NCBI GenBank assembly: GCA_029232285.1
Contig: JAOXFI010000008.1
Span: 1-64,000, forward strand
Length of the DNA stretch: 64,000 bases
Direction of reading: 5' to 3'
Source of the DNA: Agmasoma carcini (nom. nud.)
Taxonomy: Eukaryota; Microsporidia; Thelohaniidae
Position numbers and translations under genes: made by a program. Each line of letters begins with the position of its first letter. Positions within the stretch are counted from its first letter, which is position 1. Positions 51,885-61,356 of the stretch are shown here, in pieces. The notes beneath the pieces were generated by a model. That model was not told where the DNA came from. It did not search any database and saw only the letters and a list, made by a program, of their open reading frames with translations.

Positions 51885-52868
51885 ATGCAATTATTAAGCT
51901 TTGTTGATAGAGTATCCGCATTAAGAAAGTCAAATGGACACTCTAGTGGTATTTCAAACCTAAACCAAAATAAAACCCAGTTGGTACCTCTCCTAGGTAA
52001 AGAAAGTCTTACTGTTGGTAATTATAATAGTATATTTACTTCCAATTTGCTATCAATGACTGGTTTAAATGACAATATTGCTCTACATCATGATGCTAGA
52101 TTGTGGGGTGTTGCAAATAAAAGTGATACAAATGAATTAACTAAAAAGCTTACAGCTAGCAACGGTCAAACTTTTAAACTTACATCTGCAATTGGCCAAA
52201 GGCTAGTTAAAGATTTCGATAGTTATACTTATAACATAACAGCAATGCTGTCCTATGATATGCAGGATAGTCTTAAGAATACAGCAAGTTTAAAAGCCAC
52301 ATTTGACAATGAATTTACTGATTTTTTTATGAGAAAATTCAATGTTTATTCTAAAAAGTTAGTTAGTGAGGTTGATAATAATTATGCTGATGATATTTTT
52401 GAGTTAGATGGAACAATAAAGAAGGATAATGAAGAATTTAAGTTAGATTTGCTAAACCTTGAAGATAGTGAATATTTCACAACTGTAGTAGACCAGAAGA
52501 AGACACTTCAAAAGATATTGAACTCTTCAATGTTATCAGGTAGAATGCATAAGTTTTGTGTTGAGTTCATTGCTCAATTAGATGCATTTTATAATGATTC
52601 TGATTTCACTAATAACAAATTATTTGTAACTAATGAATTCTCTCCTAAGTTTTACTATGATGCAATTCTTAAGTCAGTTTCAAGAATAAGAGATCTTTCA
52701 AATGAATCAGTAAATAATATCACGAATTACATCAAGAAATTACCTAGCAACAATGTTTATTTCTCATTAGTAACATCTATTAATGATACAACTAAAAAGG
52801 TGGCTAATAGTCTTGTTCAGATTGATGCTACTGATATTAATGTTGATAATGTAGTTACATACTTTTAA
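51885..52868 (+). CDS. Hypothetical protein
   Basis: A 327-residue protein whose ATG follows AACCC directly. No convincing signal peptide or membrane segment is present (MQLLSFVDRVSALRKSNG is amphipathic). The protein is rich in Asn, Ser, Leu and Asp, with a helical pattern and few Cys residues. The coding region is clear from its balanced composition against the flanking AT tracts. I recognise no family. Confidence 0.55.
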   Translation: MQLLSFVDRVSALRKSNGHSSGISNLNQNKTQLVPLLGKESLTVGNYNSIFTSNLLSMTGLNDNIALHHDARLWGVANKSDTNELTKKLTASNGQTFKLTSAIGQRLVKDFDSYTYNITAMLSYDMQDSLKNTASLKATFDNEFTDFFMRKFNVYSKKLVSEVDNNYADDIFELDGTIKKDNEEFKLDLLNLEDSEYFTTVVDQKKTLQKILNSSMLSGRMHKFCVEFIAQLDAFYNDSDFTNNKLFVTNEFSPKFYYDAILKSVSRIRDLSNESVNNITNYIKKLPSNNVYFSLVTSINDTTKKVANSLVQIDATDINVDNVVTYF

Positions 52869-52904
52869 TAAAGAATTTGTTTGAAATTTTTATATTAAAT
52901 ATTG

Positions 52905-53095
52905 TTAGTTAATATGTTGCATAAATAATATTATAAGTATAGATATAATTAATTAATATGTTGCATAAATATTATTATTTTTTTTTAAATCATTTGCATA
53001 AACATTTTTTTAAATTATGTTGCATAAATATTTTTTTAAATCATTTGCATAAATATTATTTTTTTTAAATCACTTGCATAAATATTATTATGTTT
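52905..53095. repeat. Imperfect tandem TTGCATAAATATTATT repeat
   Basis: TTGCATAAATATT-type units separated by T/A runs are repeated about seven times directly downstream of the hypothetical gene. The same GCATAAA word recurs at 63.5 kb. Confidence 0.75.
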
Positions 53096-54070
53096 TATAA
53101 TTATCAATTGAATAAAAATAGATTGTAAAGAAAAATGATTCAATAGAAATATAAATTATAAATTTTATCTCTTAATAACAAATACTATAGTCAATATGAT
53201 CAGAAAACTGTTAATTAGAAATTAATGTTGACTATTATATAAAGAATGAATCAATTATATATTAGACAAGGGGTGACTAGAAATAATAAATATAAAATAA
53301 ATTATTTTATTTTATTAATACATCGAGTTGAAAAATTTAAAATATCTAAGAAATATATTATTTTTATTTTCGTTTTTTTAATCCATTTTTGAGTTCTGAG
53401 TATAAAAATTATTTTTATGTGATCAATATATTGGTTTTTTTAAAAAAGATAAATATATATTTAACTTATATAAATTAGACAATTGTGATTATGTAAAACA
53501 TGGCTGGTATGTGTTGAATATCATACAAAGGTTTAGTTAAGTGTTTATTGATGATATATTAAACTCATCTAAATCACAAATGAGATAAAGATACAAGTCT
53601 ATTGAGCTACAGAGGGCTTATAAAGAAGGTAACTAAGGAATATGGCCCATCTGAATGTAATATGCTTCCAAAGGAAACATATAAACTTGATATAGTTGCA
53701 ACTGTCCTATTTGATATAATTCTTTAATAAAAATAAATATTTTCTGTATTATCTATAAACAATATAAGGTAGTTCATCACTGGTACTTGTTGGGTTTATA
53801 CCCCTTCTACGACAGAGTCCAAAACTATTGGATTGTCGTCAATATGTTTTCTTTTTAATATTATTTATTGTGACATCTATAGTGTCAACCCATATTTTTA
53901 TTTCCTAGACTAACAATATATGTTTTAAAGCTTATGTTATTTTATTGTTGCAATATAAGACAATTATTTTAATGCATCAATTGTCTCTTTTTTAAATATT
54001 TATCATTGCTATTATATTTAATCATAACCTAAAGCTTTAATACCTTTAGTTAGATAGTAATCAAGTTACA
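53096..54070. other. 1-kb region without a supported gene
   Basis: AT-rich DNA with scattered stops in all frames. Nothing recognised. Confidence 0.4.
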
Positions 54071-54177
54071 TATCATAGTCGGTCATAGTCATGATCAGAC
54101 ATGGTTGGATCATGGTCGGTCATAGTCGGTCATAGTCGGTCATAGTCGGTCATAGTCGGTCATAGTCGGTCATAGTC
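54071..54177. repeat. 10-bp minisatellite (CATAGTCGGT)
   Basis: Six adjacent copies, five of them perfect CATAGTCGGT, at 54121-54177. Imperfect copies precede them, including an inverted-looking CATGATCAGACATGG stretch. Confidence 0.9.
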
Positions 54178-54482
54178 ACACTATCATAGTCACATCGTTT
54201 AGTCATTTGTAAAAAATTAAAGATAAATATTGACCCTCCTTTATTAATAAGTTTGTTTTATAATTATTGAATATTTTTATATATTTTCAACATTCTATAA
54301 CGTAAAAATAATATTTCTTTACTTTATATAAAAACTAACTTCTCTTATCAAAATATCAATATTTTTATCAATCCTTAATCATTATTATTAATTTATTTCT
54401 ATTAATACACCAATACATTCAAATATCACACTTTGATAAAACCCCTTAATTTTAATTGGTCAAATATGAAACATAGTTTTTA
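54178..54482. other. Intergenic, nothing recognised
   Basis: AT-rich spacer upstream of the Lys-rich protein gene. Confidence 0.4.
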
Positions 54483-55121
54483 ATGGAGAATTTTTCTAAT
54501 CTCATGATTGATACAATGTTTTCTTTCTTGTATAGATTCTTTTGCTGTGGTGAAAGAGATGTACGTAGTGACGCTTTCAAAAGGCACACAATCAGTGCAG
54601 ATATATCAAGACTGAATGTCAAGAGATCAAAACCAGTTGAAGACTTGGTCAAAACAAAGAAAAAGAAAAAAGATAAAAAATCTAAAAAGAAAATTAAAGA
54701 AGGCAAATCTTTAAGAAAAAACAAATCTAAAACAAACAAAGATGGCAAATCTAAGCACAAATGCATCATAGACGAGCTAACACAAGACTCAAGTGACATA
54801 TTTAATCGTTATACCACAACGGAAACGAATGGCTTAGAAAAAGAAAAATATAAAAATAAAATTAAAATTAAAAAAAGTAAATCTAAGACTGAAAAGAAAG
54901 ATAAAGATCGTAAGAAACTCAAAGAAAAGAAGCATAAGAAAGTTAGAGAACCCGATTCAAGCTCTGTATCAATTATCAAACATAAAAGTCATAAGAAAAA
55001 AACTGAAAAAATTAAAAATGACGAATCAAGCTTGGTTGACTCATACAACGATAAAGAATTTGAAAAACGTCTTCAAAAGAAAGTAAAAAAATATCTTGAA
55101 AAATATAAAAATAGAAAATAA
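54483..55121 (+). CDS. Lysine-rich low-complexity protein
   Basis: A 212-residue protein. After a hydrophobic N-terminus with a Cys pair (TMFSFLYRFFCCGE), most of the chain is Lys/Ser/Asp low complexity (KTKKKKKDKKSKKKIKEG and similar) and ends KKYLEKYKNRK. Such tails usually mean nuclear or nucleolar targeting or RNA binding. The FCCGE start could instead allow lipidation or membrane association. No domain is recognised. Its A-rich coding sequence could inflate the frame, but the length and ATG context favour a gene. Confidence 0.5.
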   Translation: MENFSNLMIDTMFSFLYRFFCCGERDVRSDAFKRHTISADISRLNVKRSKPVEDLVKTKKKKKDKKSKKKIKEGKSLRKNKSKTNKDGKSKHKCIIDELTQDSSDIFNRYTTTETNGLEKEKYKNKIKIKKSKSKTEKKDKDRKKLKEKKHKKVREPDSSSVSIIKHKSHKKKTEKIKNDESSLVDSYNDKEFEKRLQKKVKKYLEKYKNRK

Positions 55122-55204
55122 GAATTCTTAATATTTATGGATTGTAAATTTAAGCAAATAAAATATTTTTTATCAATTTTTTAATAGCATATATTATTTA
55201 ACTT

Positions 55205-55460
55205 GAATGACTAACTAACCTAGTTTTAACATAATAATATTAACATATATTAACCTAATTTTAACATAATAATATTAATATATACCAACCTAACTTAAAT
55301 ATAATGATTTTAATATATACCAATCTAATTTTAACATAATAATATTAATATATACCAACCTAACCTTAACATATACCAATCTAATTTTAACAGAATAATA
55401 TAAACATATACTAATCTATCCGACTAACTAACTTTAACATATAATAACCTAATTTTAATT
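55205..55460. repeat. Imperfect tandem repeat (TAACCTAATTTTAACATAATAATATTAA units)
   Basis: About seven irregular copies of a 25-45-bp unit built from CTAATTTTAACATAATAATATTAA.ATATACCAA. GACTAACTAAC words lie at both edges. It fills the gap between convergent genes. Confidence 0.75.
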
Positions 55461-55471
55461 TGAAAATAAAT

Positions 55472-56326
55472 TTAATTAACTCTCGAGTAGATAACTATGT
55501 AAGGCATAGACCCATTTTCTGAATCTTGCTTAGATTTACCACATGATGTATCATTAAAGTTATGCCAACCCTCATTTCTATTCCCTAAACAATAATAATG
55601 TCCATTATGTATTGATCTACCCCCTACATGACAAATACTTGCAATATGCACATACTTCTCATCTAATATTTCTATTTCCTGATCAACAGTCAAATAATTG
55701 GTATTCTTAGAAAGTCCAGATGCACTAAACCTATTCAAAATAAAAATAACTATCTGTGATGTCTCTTTCAATGAATAATATAAGTCACATTTAGTTTTAT
55801 TACCACATGCATCACACTTATAACCATTAATCACAACATTATTCTTCTCCATCATCTTATATATTGATTCTTGTACTGAATCCGACAAGTCTAAAGGACA
55901 ATGATACATCTTTTGAACAGAATCAGAATTGGTTGAACAATCCAAACATTTAGAATTTTGATAATACAAAACTTTAAATATATTTTCTAAATGATTGTCT
56001 TTGTTTTCTTCCATCAGTCTTTCCAGTAGCAAAATTATGAATTCATGAGAATCTTGCTGTCTGCCATCAAAAAGCTTTATATGCTTAGAGAATGCGTTTA
56101 TATGCTCAATTGGATCCAATACTGACGTGTTTTGATAGTTATAAATGAAATTCTTTATTGCTAGTGAAAAATCTTGTTTGGCTGAAAATTCATTTGTTTT
56201 AAAAAATTCAACAAATTCTGGTATAGAGAAAAGAGCTTGCATTGATGAGTTGAAAAAGCAGGTGTTTCCCTTGTTTTTTAAGCCAGTGGGTCTTAAAAGC
56301 CCTGGCTGTCTTTGTCGCAAAGCCAT
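55472..56326 (-). CDS. Ubiquitin-specific protease (USP, peptidase C19)
   Basis: A 284-residue protein, close to a minimal USP catalytic core. The Cys box is TGLKNKGNTCFFNSSMQAL (Cys23) and the QQD box is DGRQQDSHEFIILLLERL. A zinc site comes from CLDC and CDAC pairs. The His box is IHNGHYYCLG (His243) with WHNFND (Asp259). The C-terminus PYIVIYSR matches the AYxLxYxR ending. All catalytic residues are present, so it should remove ubiquitin in the cytosol or nucleus. No extra domains reveal its partner. Confidence 0.9.
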   Translation of the reverse strand: MALRQRQPGLLRPTGLKNKGNTCFFNSSMQALFSIPEFVEFFKTNEFSAKQDFSLAIKNFIYNYQNTSVLDPIEHINAFSKHIKLFDGRQQDSHEFIILLLERLMEENKDNHLENIFKVLYYQNSKCLDCSTNSDSVQKMYHCPLDLSDSVQESIYKMMEKNNVVINGYKCDACGNKTKCDLYYSLKETSQIVIFILNRFSASGLSKNTNYLTVDQEIEILDEKYVHIASICHVGGRSIHNGHYYCLGNRNEGWHNFNDTSCGKSKQDSENGSMPYIVIYSRVN

Positions 56327-56679
56327 ATATGGATAAAAATTTTATACGTTTATTGTTAAGGAATTGTATTAAAAGGGGTGGATATCAATATAAAGGATTT
56401 ATTTGTTAATAAGTTTTAAAGGGGTGGATATTAAATATTATGTTGTTAGTTAGCTAGAGGTGATGGTATTTTCATAATTTAATGTGATGTTGTAGGAGAA
56501 TTGTGCTATTTTTGGGATGATTTAAAGCTTAATAGTTTATTATATTTTATATATAACAGTGAGGGAAATAATTAATGTTCATTAATTCATTTCAAGCTGT
56601 CTTTATATGATAATTATTAAAATCATAATAAAATTTTGACAATAAGTGATTTATAGCCATTTACGCCTATATATTATAT
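56327..56679. other. Intergenic, nothing recognised
   Basis: About 350 bp upstream of the USP gene. It includes two AAAGGGGTGGATAT words (about 56371 and 56418). No gene. Confidence 0.4.
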
Positions 56680-56945
56680 ATACCATAATATTACACCTGA
56701 TCTACCATAAAATCGCAGTTACGTAGACCTTTACATTTAAATATCCATAATATCACACTTACGTAGATTTTTACATTTAATTTACCACAATGTCACACTT
56801 ATGTAGACCTTTACATTTAATCTACCATAATGACACACTTATGTAGATTTACATAGATTTTTATATTTAATCTACCATAATATCACATTTAAGCCTTTAT
56901 ATAACATAATATTACACTTACGTGGACCCACATCACACCATAAAA
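56680..56945. repeat. Tandem repeat (CTACCATAATATCACACTTACGTAGAC units)
   Basis: About five imperfect copies of a roughly 45-bp unit built from TCTACCATAAT.TCACACTTA.GTAGAC and TTTACATTTAA. From 56946 to 57331 there is AT-rich spacer without a recognised feature. Confidence 0.8.
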
Positions 56946-57331
56946 TATATTTCTCTTATACTTTTTTACTAATATCTTTTCATAAAAAATAATACCAATG
57001 TCAAATCAATAGACTCAAATTAAATAACAAAAATTTGTTTCATACGTGATTCACCCTCAACATTACAAAATATTTCTATATTTCACAATTATACATCAAA
57101 ATCTACAATTTCATACCTTTTATTATCTTCTTGTTTCATATTATTTATAAATGAATATCATTAATTAAAAACATATCTGATCAGTTTCGTCACACATCAA
57201 ACCTTCTCAACCATTCAATCTTCCCTATTCCTTCCATATAACCCCCCTTCCAATAATTTACATAATACAAACCTCTGATTGACTGATCTAAAACATATGT
57301 TTTATCCTAAGTATTTAAAAAAAAACAACAA

Positions 57332-57397
57332 ATGACACATGTATTGCTACTTATATTTGCTAAATGTATTTACCGATGGCTCAATATTCGGTTCTAA
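57332..57397 (+). promoter_or_regulatory. Upstream ORF overlapping the next gene's start
   Basis: The first ATG (57332) opens a 21-codon frame (MTHVLLLIFAKCIYRWLNIRF) that overlaps, out of frame, the downstream gene starting at 57339. It could be a regulatory upstream ORF, or the real start with a sequence frameshift, since its first ten residues would make a plausible signal peptide. Confidence 0.3.
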
Positions 57398-58022
57398 TGT
57401 TAAAAGACTAAGAACAGACATCGCTATCTCTCCTGACACCTTAAAAATGGCTCAACTTGAAAAGGAAAGTAACCCAATCTACATCGATGGTTTAAACAAT
57501 GATCTCGTTCCAACATACACTTACACCCTCATGCAGAGTAGTAACTCTTATGCTACTCCTCCTCCCCCTCAACTATCTACTGCTTTCATGACCACTTCAC
57601 TCGCTGTTAATTCCACTTCTAAAGACAAACAATTTCCTTTGAATGCTCCTAATTTGATTGAAAACTTCCCAGGTTATACTACCAATAAGGATAAAGAAAA
57701 GGGTTTGATTCTTAAACATCCATGCTACAACAGCAGCGAAGATGCTTGTCAAAATGGTATTGCTCTTAAAGCCGAAGATTTCGTCAAGAGAAATCTCAAA
57801 TCAGTTGAAGAAGTAGTCAATAACTCAAAACCTGTTTGTGATAGCACTGTTATGAAGTGTGAGGAACTTTTAGCAAAAGCAAAGGAACAAGGCAAGAACA
57901 ATAAGAAACAGTCAGGATCTTCACAGAAAGCTGATGATAGCAACAAAGAAACCGACGGAGCCGATGCAACTGATGCAGAAGCAAACAATGGTGAATCAGC
58001 TGAAGGCAATAATGATGAATAA
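57339..58022 (+). CDS. Hypothetical, possibly abundant protein
   Basis: A 227-residue protein. The start region (MYCYLYLLNVFTDG) is mildly hydrophobic. The middle is rich in Pro, Ser, Thr and Tyr (SYATPPPPQLSTAFMTTSL), followed by a segment with four Cys residues (HPCYNSSEDACQN, KPVCDSTVMKCEE). The tail is Lys/Gln, then acidic Asp/Ala/Glu/Asn low complexity. The coding sequence is richer in G and C than its neighbours, with many C-ending codons, which in microsporidia suggests strong expression. A structural spore or polar-tube component is conceivable, but no motif proves it. Confidence 0.5.
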   Translation: MYCYLYLLNVFTDGSIFGSNVKRLRTDIAISPDTLKMAQLEKESNPIYIDGLNNDLVPTYTYTLMQSSNSYATPPPPQLSTAFMTTSLAVNSTSKDKQFPLNAPNLIENFPGYTTNKDKEKGLILKHPCYNSSEDACQNGIALKAEDFVKRNLKSVEEVVNNSKPVCDSTVMKCEELLAKAKEQGKNNKKQSGSSQKADDSNKETDGADATDAEANNGESAEGNNDE

Positions 58023-58094
58023 ATTAAAATTCTATTTATTTTTATGTTAGAGTCGACACATATTTTACTGATTTGTAACATATTTTTTTGATTT

Positions 58095-58225
58095 TACAGA
58101 AAACATATGTTTAAGAATGTAAAAGATGATGTTTGATACCCTTATATACGTTCCAAGCCATTATTATGTACTTAAGAATGTAAAAGATGGTGTTTAATAC
58201 TATTATATATACATTCTAAACCACC
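58095..58225. repeat. Direct duplication of about 65 bp
   Basis: TTAAGAATGTAAAAGATGATGTTT...TTATATACGTTCCAAGCCATTATTATGT is repeated as TTAAGAATGTAAAAGATGGTGTTT...TTATATATACATTCTAAACCACCATCATGT immediately downstream. It ends about 90 bp before the SMC6 start. Confidence 0.8.
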
Positions 58226-58312
58226 ATCATGTTCTTTAATGTTTTAAATTTCATTGTTGATTTAGTTTACAATATTTTTATGCATTTGCGTAGATTAAAA
58301 AAAAAATTTACC

Positions 58313-61129
58313 ATGGTTAAAAGTCCGATTATTATAAAATCTGTAGAACTAAGTAATTTCATGTGTCATAGCCGTTTAAAAGTAGATTTTGACAAGCCAA
58401 TTACTGTTTTAAGTGGTCGTAATGGCGCAGGCAAGACAGCTGTTACCGTTGCGTTAGGAATTCTTTTTGGTCAAAATTCTAGAAATATGGAAAGGGGAAA
58501 TACAAAATGTTTGATAAAAACAGGATGTAATCAAGCTATAATACGTGTAACGTTAAATAATGCATACAACTACAGGAAAAACATTCATGGAGATGAATTG
58601 TGCTTTGAAAAAAAGATAAGAGATAAAAGTAACATCCTTAACATATTTGATAAGAACGGAAAGCCATACCACCTTAAAAAAGCTGAAATGGACATCATTA
58701 TACACAAGTTTAAGCTAGATTTCACTAATCCTTTAAATTTTCTTACTCAAGATCAAGCTAAGAAGTTACTAAATATATCAAATGTAAAGACAATGTATGA
58801 CTTTTATTATACAGGAACTGAATTTAAATCTATTCGAAGGGAGTTAGAAGAGTGTGAAGCGATGTTAGAAGAGATGAATGGGAAATTAGAAGAACTTATA
58901 GAATCAGAAAATAAGGCATTAGAGGTTAAAGAACGAATTGAGGGTCATCTTTCGTTTATCAAAACTGATTTTGAATCAGTTATAAAAGATCTTATTTTAG
59001 AAGAAAAGTGTAAAATGATTGAGATTAAGGAAAAAGAAGCTGAAGGTTATCGTAAGCAAATTTCAAAGGGAAATGATAAACTACAAAACTTAGAGAATAA
59101 GAAAGTATCAATTGAAAAGATTACATCAAAACCACCACAAGAAATAACCACGAGTGAACATGATACCTTGATTGGTAGTGAAAAGGTTAGACAAAGAGAA
59201 ATAAGCAATAATATTTCAAATGTAAGTGAAAAACTAGGAGAACTTAAAGAAAAACTTCATAAAATGCAAAAATCTCTTAACACTGGTGATCTTAAACTAG
59301 AAAGAAAACAATTATATAGTGAAATAAGTGAGATACGAAATTTATACAACGAGAATCAAGATAGACTATCAGAAATAGGCATTGAAATTGAAAAGGAAAG
59401 ACTTAAAAATGAAGAAATGAATAAGAAACGCTTTGCCTTAACTAAGCAAATAGAATATCTAAAAAAGAATGCGTATGACAAAGATACTGACAGTCTTAAT
59501 GAATTATTCAGAAAAGTTGATTATGAGATGAGAAGGAGGACATTTAATGATAAGGTGGTTGGTCCTTTATGTAAATATGTGATTCTTAAAGAACAGAAAT
59601 GGTACAAGCCAGCAAGTTTAATTCTTAAGCATTCACTTAATACTTATCTAGTATGGGATAGGTCTGATAGAAATGCGATGTTTGATATTTTTAAGAAATG
59701 TGGAGCACGGTTTAATGTGTCTCTGTTATCTTCTAAGAATGTTATAAAGGCGTTGAAGAAGCCGATCAATTTTAAGACATTGATTGATGTTTTTGAATTT
59801 AGAGAACCAATTTTTTTGAATTTACTTGTGCTTAATTCTAATGCAGAACAAATTATATTGGTTGATGATCGAGAGACGGCACATAAGATAGTTCGTAGGT
59901 CACCGCAAAATGTAGATTGTGCATATATAGCACAAGGTGATAAAATTAAGTTGATTAGGGGTTCTTTATCTGATTATAAGCAAAGAGATGATGGGAAGTA
60001 TTGGTTTGAAGATAAAACGAGTAGAGTAAGAAAGCTTGAGAATGAATTGAAGAATTTAACTATAGAAAGCAAGTATAAACATTCGTATGATGATATAAAT
60101 AGTAAAAATAAAGAATATGATGCAGCCATATCTAAAAAGGAAAGAAGGATCAGAGAAATAGATTTACAATGTGAGAATAAGATTAATAATGAAGAATGTG
60201 ATATTGAAAAGGTCGAGAGAAAGGTTAAAATACTTGAAATGCAGTACGAAGGGCTCAATAAGAATCTTAGAGAGATTGATAGTAAGATAGAAAAGGCTAA
60301 TATTGAAAGGACAAAGATAGAACAAGATAATTTAAGTAAGAAAAATGAATACTATAGACTTAAGGATGGACATAAAAGGCTGCTGTCACAATATCAATAT
60401 GATATGAATCAAGTGAACCAAAGTAATGTGGTATTATCGGACAGACTAAAAGAAGCAATAGAGTCTGTAGTAGGTCTTGAGAATGAAATAAGCGAAAAGA
60501 TGGACAACCCAAGGTCTTTAGATGTGATAGCTAAGGAAAGAAGCAAAATTATGAAGAAAATGGAAGAAAAGAAGAAATATATTGATGAGAATGTTGAAAG
60601 AGACTATCCAAAGGTGCTAAGGAAGTATCAAGAAGCGACAGTGACAAGGACGAAGTATGAAAAGACAGTGAAAAACCTAAGTAAGTTATTTAATGATAGA
60701 CTGGTGAAGATAGACGAGATTAGAAATAATAAGACGAGTGAATCAATAGAGTTATTTAAGGAATATACAAGTAGGAATGGATACAAAGGAAAGCTACTTT
60801 TTGATCATGAAGATCAAACACTTGATATTAGGATGGGTGTTCATGGCAGTGATATTTCAGGGTCTAAGCTTACACTTAGCGGTGGAGAGAGGTCTTATGC
60901 GGCTGTGTGTTTCTTTTTAAGTCTATGGAAGTCATTTAAGTGTCCTGTTAAGATTTTAGACGAATTCGATGTGTTTATGGATTCTTCGAATAGGAAAATG
61001 GCAATTTCTTGTTTAATGCGTTTTTTTAAAGAAAATAATATGCAACTTATAATGGTTACACCTTTGGATACGAATGATTTAGTTGATAATGATTGTGATA
61101 TTAAGATTATTGAAAAATCAGATGCATAA
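58313..61129 (+). CDS. SMC6: Structural maintenance of chromosomes protein 6
   Basis: A 938-residue protein. The start at TTTACCATGG is preferred over an in-frame ATG 28 codons upstream. The Smc6 head starts IIIKSVELSNFMCHSRL (like 'IxxIxLxNFMCHxxL'), with Walker A GRNGAGKT at residues 35-42. Long coiled coils flank a hinge (about residues 400-560, VVGPLCKYVILKEQKWYKPA). The C-terminal head has the signature LSGGERSYAAVCFFLSLWKS and Walker B VKILDEFDVFMD. Both are specific to Smc6 (LDEFDVxMD). It pairs with Smc5 in the SUMO/ubiquitin-ligase complex for recombination repair and replication-fork stability. It is slightly shorter than yeast Smc6. Confidence 0.95.
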   Translation: MVKSPIIIKSVELSNFMCHSRLKVDFDKPITVLSGRNGAGKTAVTVALGILFGQNSRNMERGNTKCLIKTGCNQAIIRVTLNNAYNYRKNIHGDELCFEKKIRDKSNILNIFDKNGKPYHLKKAEMDIIIHKFKLDFTNPLNFLTQDQAKKLLNISNVKTMYDFYYTGTEFKSIRRELEECEAMLEEMNGKLEELIESENKALEVKERIEGHLSFIKTDFESVIKDLILEEKCKMIEIKEKEAEGYRKQISKGNDKLQNLENKKVSIEKITSKPPQEITTSEHDTLIGSEKVRQREISNNISNVSEKLGELKEKLHKMQKSLNTGDLKLERKQLYSEISEIRNLYNENQDRLSEIGIEIEKERLKNEEMNKKRFALTKQIEYLKKNAYDKDTDSLNELFRKVDYEMRRRTFNDKVVGPLCKYVILKEQKWYKPASLILKHSLNTYLVWDRSDRNAMFDIFKKCGARFNVSLLSSKNVIKALKKPINFKTLIDVFEFREPIFLNLLVLNSNAEQIILVDDRETAHKIVRRSPQNVDCAYIAQGDKIKLIRGSLSDYKQRDDGKYWFEDKTSRVRKLENELKNLTIESKYKHSYDDINSKNKEYDAAISKKERRIREIDLQCENKINNEECDIEKVERKVKILEMQYEGLNKNLREIDSKIEKANIERTKIEQDNLSKKNEYYRLKDGHKRLLSQYQYDMNQVNQSNVVLSDRLKEAIESVVGLENEISEKMDNPRSLDVIAKERSKIMKKMEEKKKYIDENVERDYPKVLRKYQEATVTRTKYEKTVKNLSKLFNDRLVKIDEIRNNKTSESIELFKEYTSRNGYKGKLLFDHEDQTLDIRMGVHGSDISGSKLTLSGGERSYAAVCFFLSLWKSFKCPVKILDEFDVFMDSSNRKMAISCLMRFFKENNMQLIMVTPLDTNDLVDNDCDIKIIEKSDA

Positions 61130-61169
61130 ATAATATTTATGATTGATTGTTGTTGATTAAAATTTTGTT

Positions 61170-61300
61170 ATTTTTATGTGACTGACTAACATACTAAGAT
61201 ACTGACTAACTAACTAATTATCATACTAACTAACTAACATACTAGCATACTGACTAACTAATTATCATACTGAATAACTAACTAAAATACTAATAACTTA
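61170..61300. repeat. Tandem repeat (ACTAACTAACATAC / GACTAACTAA units)
   Basis: Irregular 4-, 8- and 13-bp units of TGACTAACTAACTAATTATCATAC. The core GACTAACTAA is the complement of the TTAGTTAGTC minisatellite at 41.4 kb. Confidence 0.8.
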
Positions 61301-61356
61301 CCCCTTTTTTATTACTGGTCAGTTTCAAAATATAAAAAAAATATTAATGATTTGAT

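Noticed and set aside
57749..58081. 110-codon minus-strand Ser/Leu-rich frame
   Set aside because: Antisense to the acidic low-complexity tail of the 57.3-kb gene.
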